This document shows, one piece after another, positions 33,391 to 47,098 of a DNA stretch of 60,000 bases (position 1 is its first letter; every line of letters begins with the position of its first letter). Under the pieces are notes generated by a model. The model was not told the DNA's origin and made no database searches. It saw nothing but the letters and a program-made list of their open reading frames with translations. The DNA comes from Owenia fusiformis (taxonomy: Eukaryota > Annelida > Polychaeta > Sabellida > Oweniidae): the NCBI GenBank assembly GCA_903813345.2, contig CAIIXF020000007.1, positions 16,414,714 to 16,474,713 of the forward strand, given 5' to 3'. A program made the translations under genes and the position numbers.

Positions 33391-35087
33391 TCCCACCTAA
33401 CGAAGTTCAAGAGGGATATAGGAAAGCCGTCCGTCCGTCTGTTTGTCCGGGCGATAACTCAAATACCGTTTCACGGATTTGATTCAAATTTTATAGGCTT
33501 ATGCCTTATGGGTGTAGGACCTCTGCTCGAGAAGGAATTTTCAATATGGCCTCTGAATTCAAAATGGCCGCCATTTTTCGTAAAAAATGTAATCTTTAAT
33601 AACTCAAATACTAGTTTGCGGATTTGGTTCAAATTTTGAATGCTGATGCCTAGGGACAAAAGAGTTTCGCTCAAAAAGAGATTTTCAAGATGGCCGCTTA
33701 ATTTCAAAATGGTGGCCATTTTTCGTAAAAATATGTTATCTTTGATAACTCAAATACCAGTGAACAGATTTGGTTCAAATTTTATATGATGATGCTTAGG
33801 GACACAGTGGCTATGTTCGACAAAAAAATTTCAAGATGGCCGCTTAATTTCAAAATGGCGGCAATTTTTCGTAAAAAACGTAATCTTTGATAACTCAAAT
33901 ACCATTTAACAGATTTGGTTGAAATTTTATATGATTATGCCTAGGGACACAGTAGCTCTGTTCAAGAAATGATTTTCAAGATGGCGGCTGAATTTTAAGA
34001 TGGCCGCCAATTTTCATAAAAAACGTAATCTTTGATAACTCATATACCAGTGAACAGATTTGGTTCAAATTTTATATGCTGATGCCTAGGGACAAAGGAG
34101 TTTCGCACAAAAATAGATTTTCAAGATGGCCACTTAATTTCAAAATGGCGGCCATTTTTCGTAAAAATATGTAATCTTTGATAACTCAAATACCAGTGAA
34201 CGGATTTGGTTCAAATTTTATATGATGATGCTTAGGGACACAGTAGCTATGTTTGACAAAAATTTTTCGAGATGGCCGCTTAATTTTAAAATGGCGACAA
34301 TTCTTCATAAAAAACGTAATCTTTGATAACTCAAATACCAGTGAACAGATTTGGTTGAAATTTTATATGATTATGCCTAGGGACACAGTAGCTCTGTTCA
34401 AGAAATAATTTTCAAGATGGCAGCTGAATTACAAGATGGGCCTCAATTTTCGTAAAAAACGTAATCTTTGATTTCTCATATATCAGTGAACGGATTTGGT
34501 TCAAATTTTATATGCTGATGCCTAGGGACAAAGGAGTTTAGCACAAAAATAGATTTTCAAGATGGCCACTTATTCGTAAAAATATGTAATCTTTGATAAC
34601 TCAAATACCAGTGAACGGATTTGGTTCAAATTTTATATGATGATGCTTAGGGACACAGTAGCTATGTTCGACAAAAATTTTTCAAGATGGCCGCTTAATT
34701 TCAAAATGGCGACAATTTTTCGGAAAAAACGTAATCTTTGATAACTCAAATACCAGTGAACAGATTTGGTTGAAATTTTATATGCTTATGCCTATGGACA
34801 CAGTAGCTCTGTTCAAGAAATAATTTTCAAGATGGCGGCTGAATTCCAAGATGGCGGCCAATTTTCGTAAAAAACGTAATCTTTGATAACTCATATACCA
34901 GTGAACAGATTTGGTTCAAATTTTATATGATGATGCCTAGTTCACAATGGTATAAATCAACTTTGAACCAAATTTCATGCTTCTATCACAAAGTGCACAA
35001 CCATTTCAACATTTACACTAGCTATAATAAGCATAATATGTTTTGTTCGGTGGGATTTGCTACTCCGTGGAGTTGCTGTTTTTCTAG
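33391..35087 (+). mobile_element. Helitron-like element carrying a minisatellite (ACC 3' UTR)
   Basis: Starts TCCCACCTAACGAAG after A, has a CCGTCCGTCCGT run, then a minisatellite array, and ends with a hairpin (ctactccgtggagt), a T-run and CTAG before T. Ends match the intron-13 element and, more loosely, 51198-52600. No Rep/helicase is encoded, so it is non-autonomous. Confidence 0.65.
33454..34940 (+). repeat. 145-bp minisatellite with three-unit higher-order period
   Basis: Units begin (ataactcaaatacc-like) at 33454, 33599, 33745, 33890, 34035, 34181, 34326, 34471, 34596, 34741 and 34886, so the period is 145-146 bp. The 34471 unit lacks about 20 bp, and the last unit is cut short. From 33599 on, three unit types alternate A-B-C three times (gacaaa-gagtttcgc, gacacagt-gctatgtt, gacacagtagctctgttc), making a 436-bp higher-order repeat. 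Confidence 0.9.
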
Positions 35088-36006
35088 TATTGTTATTTAT
35101 GTGTATCTCTCTGTCCAAGAATTCAGAGTATTGTGCCCTGCCCAATAGTGTTCTATACTTTACCATAGTTTCATTATATCATGGCCCATGACAAACGGAT
35201 ATCAATGCATCAAACATTTTGATACAACATTCCATTTTTGAAGATTCAGTCATTATTCAATTTGAAAAATGAATATTTAATATATTAATTATTTCCTGTT
35301 AAAATGTAGAAGTGAGGATATTTCTTGTTTGTTCAGATAAACCTTGATTCAGTACAAATCTGTAGTAATGTACCCACTTCTTGTACAGTTTATATGTATT
35401 AATTATAGAAGTAAAGTTTGCCAAATACGGCAAACATTAAATTGTAACTTATTGTTCAAACTATATGCAGTGACTTTATAGAATGTAATATGAAATGTAT
35501 TTTTAGCATGATTACTTAAGGTTCGCAAATGGCCAGACCCCCATGTGATAAACATTCTGCTTTGTTGAATGCATTTATATTTGCATTATGTAATAATTTT
35601 GACCATCCATGATTGGATTGCTGAAATGTAAGCTGAATGTGTCTATTTGATAAAATTGTTTTTGTTTAAGTTTTAATTTTATTGAAATGAAAACTATATA
35701 CATTATATTGATAAAATGTACCATTTACGCACAATATTTCTTACTCGAGCATACAGAACAATATAGTCATGTAACATTATTGCTATGGATACTAGAATAG
35801 TAAAATTGTGGATATGATTGTTTTATATTCACAGTGATTTGATAGGGTAATAGACTGAATGATAGAATAATATATTTGAAATGTTTTACTTGAGTGCTGC
35901 TGGAAAACTAGGTGTGTGTAGTAAAAGAAAATTGTAATAAACTATCAAACTCAAGTTAATATTTGTTTGTTTTCATTCATAAACAGAAATACTTATTTAT
36001 TTGTCT

Positions 36007-36012
36007 TTTATT
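36007..36012 (-). terminator. Possible polyadenylation signal of the protease gene
   Basis: Minus-strand AATAAA about 340 bases after the protease stop. It lies only about 65 bp from the + strand AATAAA at 35937, so the ACC and protease transcripts appear to end tail to tail. Confidence 0.4.
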
Positions 36013-36121
36013 ACTGTCATACAATAGAATATCAATTCAATTTGAAGTAGGCCTTATATTGTAATAAATGATTTCAGGAAAATAATTTGCACAGATTTAT
36101 GGAATCATGAATATTTTGTTT

Positions 36122-36160
36122 GTTGGGATTTGCTACTCTGTGGAGTTGCCGTTTAATAAT
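36122..36160 (+). repeat. Solo 3'-end fragment of the Helitron-like family
   Basis: ttgggatttgctactctgtg and the following gagttgccgttt repeat the terminal hairpin region of 33391-35087, but without a clear CTAG end. Confidence 0.45.
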
Positions 36161-36353
36161 TATTTTTATGACCTGTTTTCAAATTGTGAAACATCTTGTC
36201 AACCTGATGTACATCACCAGCAAATTTGTCAGTTCTTAGCGGATGAATATTCCTAAATCCATTGTTGTAGCCATGGAAATCATGACCTTGTAATAAGAGG
36301 ACAACAGACTTTGGAATATTCATCTTTAAGAACTCTTCTGTAAATGCATCCTT

Positions 36354-39300
36354 TTAAGTTTGCTCCAGTATAACAAGTGTTTTATCATACACCATTGTGT
36401 TTGGAAACCGTGTAATAGTTGGTGTTAGACAAGTCTTTTGTTTCAGCCAGCATTCTTCATTAAATATTGGATTTCTATTGTAAACAAATCCAACACATTG
36501 TCCCTTTCTGGTGCACAGTTGGGCACATTCATGTAAGGTTGCGTTGAATCCTCCATCTAAGTCATTGCCCTGACAATCGCCTATCCTTGCAGTGTAGGGA
36601 GCTAAGGGGTCTGAAATCGAATTACAATTTTAGTTTGTGTGCTCAGTTTAGCGCAATCCCTGAAAAAAATGGAGGAAAGGCCTTGTAAGAGACATTTATT
36701 GGAGCACTGTGAGCTAGTTGTAGGCTATAGTATGCTTTTCATTTGAAACTTCATCTGAATTAAGGATTTGAGAGTATTTTAAAAGTTAGGCACTGACAAC
36801 TAGCTCAGACTAGATAGAGACTTGAAATGAAATCAATTCATATTTTCTTTATTTTAAAACTACCTTCCATTGTTGTTGAAGGCACTGTTGTAGTTGAAGC
36901 CATGGTTGGAGCTACTGTGACTGAGCCAGTTGTAGTTGAACCTGGAGATAAATAGTTTCACATGTTATGAAAAAGCTTAAAGATGTGACTCTCATATTGT
37001 TTTGCTATTGCAAGGTTCATATTCAGGTTAAACTTCTACACTTTATAGCTTGCAAGACAGACAAGGCACATTGTGGTACCTCAGTGTTAATTAAGAATTC
37101 AGAGTACCTTCACAACTGGCCTCATCAATCTTAAAACGGTCCCCATTGTAATTCTGGTATAGTGGCCCATCACCCTGCAGGTAGCCATATTCAGGAAAAA
37201 ATCCAGATCTTAACCGATGTCTCTTGTTTCCTTTTGAACATTTACTCCATGAGCCCCATGGGATCCAATCTGCAATTAAATGAAACAAAAGTTTGGTTGA
37301 GACATTATTTGGGAGAGATTTATTGCACTTTCAATGTTACAGGTTTATGGGTTTGCTTGTGACTTATCAGAGATCCATGCCAATTTTTTACAGAGATGAC
37401 AATCTTTAATGTCATGAAATGTATGCCAATTTTGTTGTAGATATGTATGTCAATTTTAATATGGCATAGCTATGGCGATAGACATGTTCTATTTTTATGT
37501 GGCAGAAATGTATGCCAATTTTGACATCAGAGATGCATGCCAATTTCTGAAATGATGGAGCAGTTTTTCACATTGAAAACTGGAATAGGGATGTTCAAAA
37601 TGAATTTGACAGAAATTTTTGCCAATTTTTATGTCACCATGACAAATGGTGACATAGTGTTATAGCCTCCGACTTTTTTGGATGGTGTTCGGCAGCTGGT
37701 GTTTGGTGTCTGGCATTCGACAGTTGGTGTCTTCAACAATTGGTAGGTGGTGACATTTTGGATGTTAATACCCATTACAGTGTCTGAGATCCACTCCATG
37801 TGGTAGATAAGATCTGTTTGTGTGTAGTTCTTTGCCTGTTTGTCACATCCAGATGGATATATGAGACTGTTCAGCCCAAGTACCACCATATCCTGTGGAG
37901 GAATGAACTCCATTGCCGTTGTGTTGATGTTGCACATCAATGGGCTTCCACTGTATCCCTAATCAATCAGAATTTTATTTTAAAAGTGGAGATTTTCATT
38001 CTGAAATTATGATTCTCATCTCATTCTCATGATTCTCATCTGCTTCATTAAGGATTTTTTCCTAACATTTATGTTTTTAATATTGAATTGAAAATATGTA
38101 TGTATATAAAGCCTGGGTTTCATCTTCATCATCTATCTATGAAATATGGATATAAATCCTGATATAAATAAATACTCTATATCGCTAACAAACATCCTAG
38201 ATGAGTAAATTATAAAACATATCATAAGTAAATACTTTACAGATGCAAATACCTTGTTTTGCTAAAGGGGCTATTAATCTTTCTACTGTAAATTAGACTG
38301 ATCTACTTAATGTGTTATTATTCATTTTAAAATAAATATGTGGAGTAAATATCAAGGCCTACTTACCAAACAAACTATTTTCTCACCACGTATTCTCTCT
38401 GATCCAATGACAGTATTTTGTGAAACATAGTCCTTAATCCTCACCTTGACAGTATGGCCTTTGTCTTGTACCTGACCTTTGTTACCTTGACAATGGAGAC
38501 ACAAAAAGTTATCATGTATACTGTACTTAGTACTAAAGTGTATGTTATTTCTTGTTATAGTTTTATAGTACTTTTCTTAGCATTATACATATTCATATTA
38601 TGAAAATTACTTTGAGATATAATAACAGTGGTACAGAAGTAGATATAAGGATTGCATTATTACTTTTGTACTTTTCCCCAGTGTTCCACTTATTTTGTAC
38701 ACAGGATACAGGTTTGTGAACATTCAATTCATTGTATCTATCATCCCTATGTTGTTATATCACTGAGAAACGAGTAATGTAAGATCCATCTGACCATAAC
38801 ATACACATACCTACTCCCCAACCAGTTGTAAAGCAATCAACCTGCTGAGCCCAATCTTTGTGAGTCTCTATGCATTTCCCACCAGAGGCTCTTCGACAGC
38901 TCCTAGCAGGAAGAAGGCTGGGCTGAACATATGGGTTGTCCATGAAGTCTAAACTGGAGCTCAGTTTGATAAGTGCTATGTCCATTCTGTAGTTGAGCTC
39001 ATCGGAAAACTGATTATGTACAACTATGTGTTCCACATCTCTGTGCTGTTCTGTTTTACTAGTGGCACCCAACCTCCATTCACCGGCTGTGATCTTCCAC
39101 TTGCTCATATTGCATCTAAATATACATTCATATGATATATTTACTGGATGGATCGCAAAATGGGTTTTCTGAGGTCTCTGCTCCAATAAGAAACACAATC
39201 TAGTATTAAGATCAAGGTTCATGAAGATTTCGGTGAACAGAGCATTATACATATTTGCATTGTACCTACGTAACTTAATTGTGCACACATCAATCATTTA

Positions 39301-40943
39301 ATTTGTACCCACATGACTTTGTTTTCTTCATCACAGCAAGCAGTGTATTTATCACAAATACAATGAGCAGCTGTGATAACCCATATGTTACTCAGAATGA
39401 CACCTCCACAGATATGTTCCGATTTTCCATTTGGTGATGTCTTCATAAACTTCAGAGATACAACCCAGGATAGCTTTTTTCTCTCATATACTTTAACATT
39501 AGAGCCTGTAGCCTTCACATACACGCTAGGAAGTGGATCATCAGTTTTCTTGTATATATTCTCATAGAATGTTTTCTTGTCAATCCCCTGGAGTTCTGTA
39601 GTAAGTTAACACAACCATCAAATATACTTGAGGTAGACATGATATTGTGTAATGAAATTAGACAAACATAATTGTAATATGCTGTGACCATCATCTCCCT
39701 CTTCAGCTTTATCATTGCTAGTGATACATACATTGTCAATCATGAACAGTTTCCAAATGATTATATTATCTGATATACCATGTGATGCCATTCTGATTTT
39801 GTTACAAAAATAGCCATGGCATGATGGTATATCATGATGATATGATACGCTGCTGATAAAATGTTTATCCATAATGTCATGAAAAAGTAACACATGCATG
39901 GTTATAAAAAGGGATTATATTCATTGGATCCTACCCATGTGTGTGTAAGTATATTATTTTGCAATACCTTTACAGCATTGTTTTGATTGGATATGTTCAC
40001 CAGCAAGTTTGCTACAATGTGAGGGGTCCAGCGCCCTACCTCCTTCACTCAAACAAAGTCTCTCTCTATGAATTATGTTACATAGATTCTTGTCACACAA
40101 GCTCCAGTCGTTCCAGTCTCCCCACATCACTTGGCCTGTGCCTGAAAAGTGAATAAAACTTCTTTATTTATAACACATATAAAGCAAATTGTATACTTAG
40201 ATCACCCATAATTTTAACATACATTGACAAAGAAAAAAAACATAGGCAACATTTTAAAAACATTGCACAACTCTCTGAACTCTTTACTATTTTACAATTA
40301 CAATCCTTCCTACTATTCAAGCAATAATGATAAAGAAAAAGTGAATTTGACAAACATGTTCCTTCTTCATCTTTGGTTCATGAGAGAGATATTAAAATTA
40401 AGTACATCTTTATGTATAACAATAAGTAATGGACGCTTTTTTACACAGATGCTTCTTATTGACCAATCTCAATGATTCTTTCATCAGTGATGCAACATTC
40501 AATTACCCGTATGAATATAAGTATTAATTGTAAAATGTCTGAAGGCCTGGTAATCAGGTAATGGGATAACATAGCATAAATTCTGGAAAGTCTTGAAAAG
40601 TACAGAGATGTTACATAGTACTGTAGTACAGACCTATATTCACACAAGTCAGTAGCTCTTCCATCCCCTTCATCATCCTTTCTTTCATATCGTTCACATC
40701 TTTCCTCAATTCTTTTAACTCATTCTGATGGTCCTTCTCTCCAATGTAAGCTGCAATCCTTGCCACATCTTCCTTCAACTCAGATACATCATTCTTTAAT
40801 GCATCAAACTCAGTGTGGATGTCAGCTTTGAAATTGTTAATGTCTCCATTGGAAATGCATCCTTCCTTTTTAGACTTTTTGGCCTCAACATTAGACACCA
40901 ACCAAATGCTAGTACCTTGTAAGATGCACTCGATGAAAATCAT
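36354..40943 (-). CDS. Modular S1 (trypsin-like) serine protease homologue with TSP1-like and PAN modules
   Basis: Nine exons on the minus strand: 40634-40943, 39968-40141, 39313-39595, 38811-39115, 38367-38485, 37772-37958, 37108-37269, 36864-36941 and 36354-36610. All phases agree, giving 624 residues. Modules: weak signal-like start (1-21), charged coiled coil (about 31-98), TSP1-like WGDWNDWSLC (110-119 onward), S1 domain with CGGVIL and TAAHC (His239) and DIALIKL (Asp301), then CLGYSGSPLMC (Ser400), a second TSP1-like module WIPWGSWSKC (about 461-470), a Ser/Thr-rich linker (514-539), and a Cys-rich PAN/apple-like C-terminus ending in TAA. The usual GDSGGP loop reads GYSGSP: Asp before the serine is Tyr, and one Gly is Ser, so it may be inactive or unusual. 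The third exon's donor (GTGGGT at 39312-39307) was chosen by phase. An upstream non-coding exon is possible. Confidence 0.82.
37630..37765 (+). repeat. GTCACC-hairpin repeat, copy 2, abutting a protease splice donor
   Basis: Starts tatgtcaccatgacaaatgg and runs up to the splice donor of the protease exon 37772-37958 (donor at 37771-37766). The repeat therefore ends at, or supplies, the donor's intronic bases. Confidence 0.6.
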
Positions 40944-42277
40944 GTGACTATAAGATTATATAATTTTATTTGTTTCCTCCCATTTTGAATAGAATTGAAT
41001 AGAGAACATATCTAAATATGACCCTAGTTGGTAAAGTTACAGAAATGGAAATCATTTTGAATTGGGTGACCATATTGAAAATGTATTTAAAAAATTCTTT
41101 GAACAATACCCCTAAAGGGTCCAGCATACTATTTGAGTTAGTTATCAACTGGAAAAATAAACAGATATACATACAGTCTACCCCTAAGAATACTAAAAAA
41201 TGCTTAAGTATTATACTTACTTAATAACAAAATTGACCACATGAAATTCATCATAATGTATGTAGCATCAAGGTGTTATCCAATAATATATTCCTTTGAC
41301 CTGTTGTCTATGAAATAATGTACAATTTATGTTGACCTGTTTTGTATGAAATAATGTTCAATTTATGTTTTGAAATTGTAGTTAGACTAGAGTGGGATAT
41401 TTCCCATAATGCATGGACCCTAAGACACTCATTGTTCATTGGTCAATATTCAGGTATATCCATCACTTTATACTGCTAACTGACATTGACTGGATTCCTC
41501 TTCCTTTTCATTCATTCTTATGACTTAACAAACAATATGGCAATTTGTTTTATCAGATGTCATTAACAGTACACATAATAAAAACATGATTTATTTGAAA
41601 TATAGACTTATATCGAAAAATGTTGACTTTTGCATTGGATAGTAATAAATCAGAAAGGATTCCCTATTGCAATTCAGTGACCCAGATGCAAGTAGATAGT
41701 TACCAGTTTCACCACCAGGTGGCACAGTCAGGTCAGATAACATGGCAGGTATCAATACTCATGTTTTAGTGGGTTCATTTTTCATATAACCTTATTTGAT
41801 AGTTATATAAATTAAAATATGTCCAATTAACAGATAAAGCAAAATATTATCTATCCAATCAAGAAGATATTTCACTTTTTGTGATTTTTAACACGGGGTT
41901 TATGGGGAATCTTCCTGACCATGAAGTCACATTTTCAAAGAAAATTAAATTTTCAAAGTTGATAAACAACTATATTTCTAGATGTAATTTTACATGTAGG
42001 TTTCAAGTATGATGTCCTTTGACTGAATTTTGAAACTTTTTAAGACGTAAATCAAGATTGTTTCTTCTCACATCTAGTATATTGTCATGTCTTTTTACTG
42101 GTGTAATGTTACATTTAGGCACCCAGGATTAGGCATTGCTGTTAGTAGACATTGCTTCGCTGTTGGTCAATTATGCCTGTGCCAACTTGAAGTGAAAGGG
42201 CTATTGTATGGTTTCCATAGTTTTAAAGGACCTTTCAAATAATATTTGGTAAAAACAATCCTCATTCCAATGCTTCC

Positions 42278-42548
42278 CTTTTTAGGCATCCTCCTAAGCA
42301 GGTATCCAGAATCCTTACCTCCTTCTTCCCCCTGCTATAACCAATTTGGAAGCGCCGATTAAACTGAATCACGTGATCTAATTATGCGCAATGACTTATA
42401 CATGATTTCTGTCGCAGTGTTGCAACAGCCAATCAGATTGCGAGTTCTTAATCGGGGAAATGCTAACTGCTTATTGCAGGGGGTAAAAAGAAAGAATATA
42501 TTCTGGATTTTGAAGCCCTGTGATCGGAGGATGCTTTTTAGGAGGCAC
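42278..42548. repeat. Degenerate inverted-repeat MITE
   Basis: ctttttaggcatcctcc near the left end pairs with ggaggatgctttttagg near the right, with further imperfect pairing inward (ccccctgc / gcaggggg). Confidence 0.5.
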
Positions 42549-43029
42549 CAAAGATTAGAGAGTAACTTTACATTCCAGGTCATAAGAAACTAAATCTTAT
42601 ATTTCCAAGATAAGGCAATCATTTCAAAAATGGCAATTTCTTCTAATTCCTTCATTTGCTGAATAACCAACAATTTGATATACATGAAGGCATACTTTTA
42701 AATCTTCTTGATGCTTTTCTTATCTTATTTTTATCAATTTCTAGTGAAAATGTAAAATTGCTCAAGGACAAATTTATGTCATGGAGAAGTATAACATTTA
42801 ATACACGAAGATAATTTTATGATCAATTGAAATTGAATAATGAAATCCGTTTTGAAGTCCTTTTAAGATTAAGTTTTATTTCTGTCACTCGGTAAGACTT
42901 AACCATTACTACTGCCAAAAAGCAAAATGTAAAACCACCCTTTTCAAATATCATGGAAAATTATGTAAATGTTACCCCATTGTAATACCAGTACGTCACC
43001 ATCATTTGGATGTGACATAATGAAGCAAG

Positions 43030-43156
43030 GCATTAACCTGCAAAATGTCACCACCTACCATTTGTTACAACTGGTAACTGCCAGGCACCAACCATCACCT
43101 TCCACAGAAAATTGGAGACTAAAGCAATATGTCACCATTTTTGGTGGGGACATAAA
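43030..43156 (-). repeat. GTCACC-hairpin repeat, copy 3, inverted
   Basis: Reads in the opposite orientation: aaaatgtcaccacctaccat at the left and ggtggggacataaaa at the right end. Confidence 0.55.
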
Positions 43157-43242
43157 AACATATTGAACTTCTGCTTCTAATCTTTCATAACAACAACACT
43201 GTTATTTCACAGAACTCCATATTCCAGGTAGTTGGTATAGCA

Positions 43243-43248
43243 TTTATT
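43243..43248 (-). terminator. RPS27 polyadenylation signal
   Basis: Minus-strand AATAAA 151 bases after the RPS27 stop codon, a sensible position for a short ribosomal-protein 3' UTR. Confidence 0.65.
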
Positions 43249-43398
43249 CACAGCATATTGAATGCAAATAATTTACATTACTTTTAATTTTCGTTCAATA
43301 TCCAAGGCCACCTGGTAAAAGCCTTCATGATGTTAAAAGTCCCATTATAATTGGTGCAATAGTATGAAGTGTCTCTGCTGTAACCCACCACCAAAACT

Positions 43399-46420
<3,022 letters not shown>

Positions 46421-46441
46421 GATGTCTGATTTTTTATCAGT

Positions 46442-46450
46442 AGAAAAAGG
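46442..46450 (-). promoter_or_regulatory. 5' TOP-like pyrimidine tract of RPS27
   Basis: Minus-strand CCTTTTTCT lies 22 bases upstream of the RPS27 ATG. Ribosomal-protein mRNAs typically begin with C followed by pyrimidines, so the transcription start is probably at or next to 46450. Confidence 0.6.
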
Positions 46451-46800
46451 ACCGGAAGTAGTTGGGGTTTCCCGTTCTAGATCAGAGACATTTTTCCGCG
46501 GCAAATTTAAAGCCGATCAAAGTTACTACGGATCCTTTTTGCTTGGGTACGGTCAACTTCTTGTATTCCGTTTAGACATCCCCCTTCTAGCTCTGCCAGA
46601 TTAAAGATAATTCATTGACAAATTTAGTCGTGTGGTTAAATATTCATTTCACATAGATTTCTATTTCTTTTAGACAAGATAAGACATAGCTTTTTGCAAG
46701 GGTTAGGCAAGGTTCGACAAAATAAAAACCATGCATTAGCATCTCAGAATCAGATCATAACAGATTAATGCATTCCTTGCTAAATTTATGTATGTGTAAC

Positions 46801-46967
46801 AGGCCCGTAGCCAGAGGGGAGCTGGGGGAGGGGAAGCTCCCCCCTGGCCAGAAATTCTTTCAAAATCATGCAGTTTTTCACCATTCTGAGAATTTTTAGC
46901 CAACTTTGTGAAAAAGCTCCCCCCTGGAAAAAAGCTCCCTTTCCTGGTAAAAGCTGGCTACGGGCAA
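46801..46967. mobile_element. 167-bp MITE in the RPS27-Rab8 intergenic region
   Basis: Ends aggcccgtagccag and ctggctacgggcaa are inverted, with gtgtaac repeated on both flanks (46794-46800 and 46968-46974). It sits in the shared divergent promoter interval. Confidence 0.65.
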
Positions 46968-47055
46968 GTGTAACTTATACGGACCGAGAGAAACTTTCTA
47001 GAAGTTGAAATAAACCGGCCCTCATAGGCCATCGTGGATGGAATTCACCCGGAAA

Positions 47056-47063
47056 TGACGTCA
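47056..47063 (+). promoter_or_regulatory. Palindromic CRE (TGACGTCA) in Rab8 promoter/5' UTR
   Basis: Perfect TGACGTCA 35 bp upstream of the Rab8 ATG, preceded directly by CCGGAAA, which resembles an ETS site. CREB/ATF sites near start sites are common in housekeeping promoters. Function is inferred from the motif and position only. Confidence 0.5.
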
Positions 47064-47098
47064 TTTTAATGAGGGTGTTTCCGGACTAACAGACAAAA

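Larger units (their letters stand above)
33242..35942 (+). other. Probable ACC 3' UTR ending at a polyadenylation signal
   Basis: After the ACC stop the first clear AATAAA on the + strand is at 35937-35942. I saw no earlier canonical signal, only an ATTAAA-like variant near 35427. If this is the signal used, the message carries a 2.7-kb 3' UTR that includes the whole Helitron-like element at 33391-35087. A start and end chosen by this signal alone are inference. Confidence 0.5.
40944..43224. other. Intergenic region between protease and RPS27
   Basis: AT-rich, no convincing gene. It holds a ZNF143-like ttcccataatgcatgg (41401-41416), an imperfect inverted-repeat element (42278-42548), an inverted GTCACC repeat (43030-43156), and presumably the protease promoter. 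Confidence 0.45.

Noticed and set aside
33454-34940. CRISPR or centromeric satellite
   Set aside because: Units are contiguous without spacers, and the array is bounded by Helitron-like ends within a gene-rich context.
40944-40975. TATA-like tatataat just upstream of the protease ATG
   Set aside because: It lies only about 15 bases from the ATG, too close to act as the TATA box for this start; the real 5' end is probably further upstream.
41401-41416. ZNF143/Staf-like site as protease promoter element
   Set aside because: Single motif match about 460 bp from the ATG with no start-site evidence; mentioned only within the intergenic entry.
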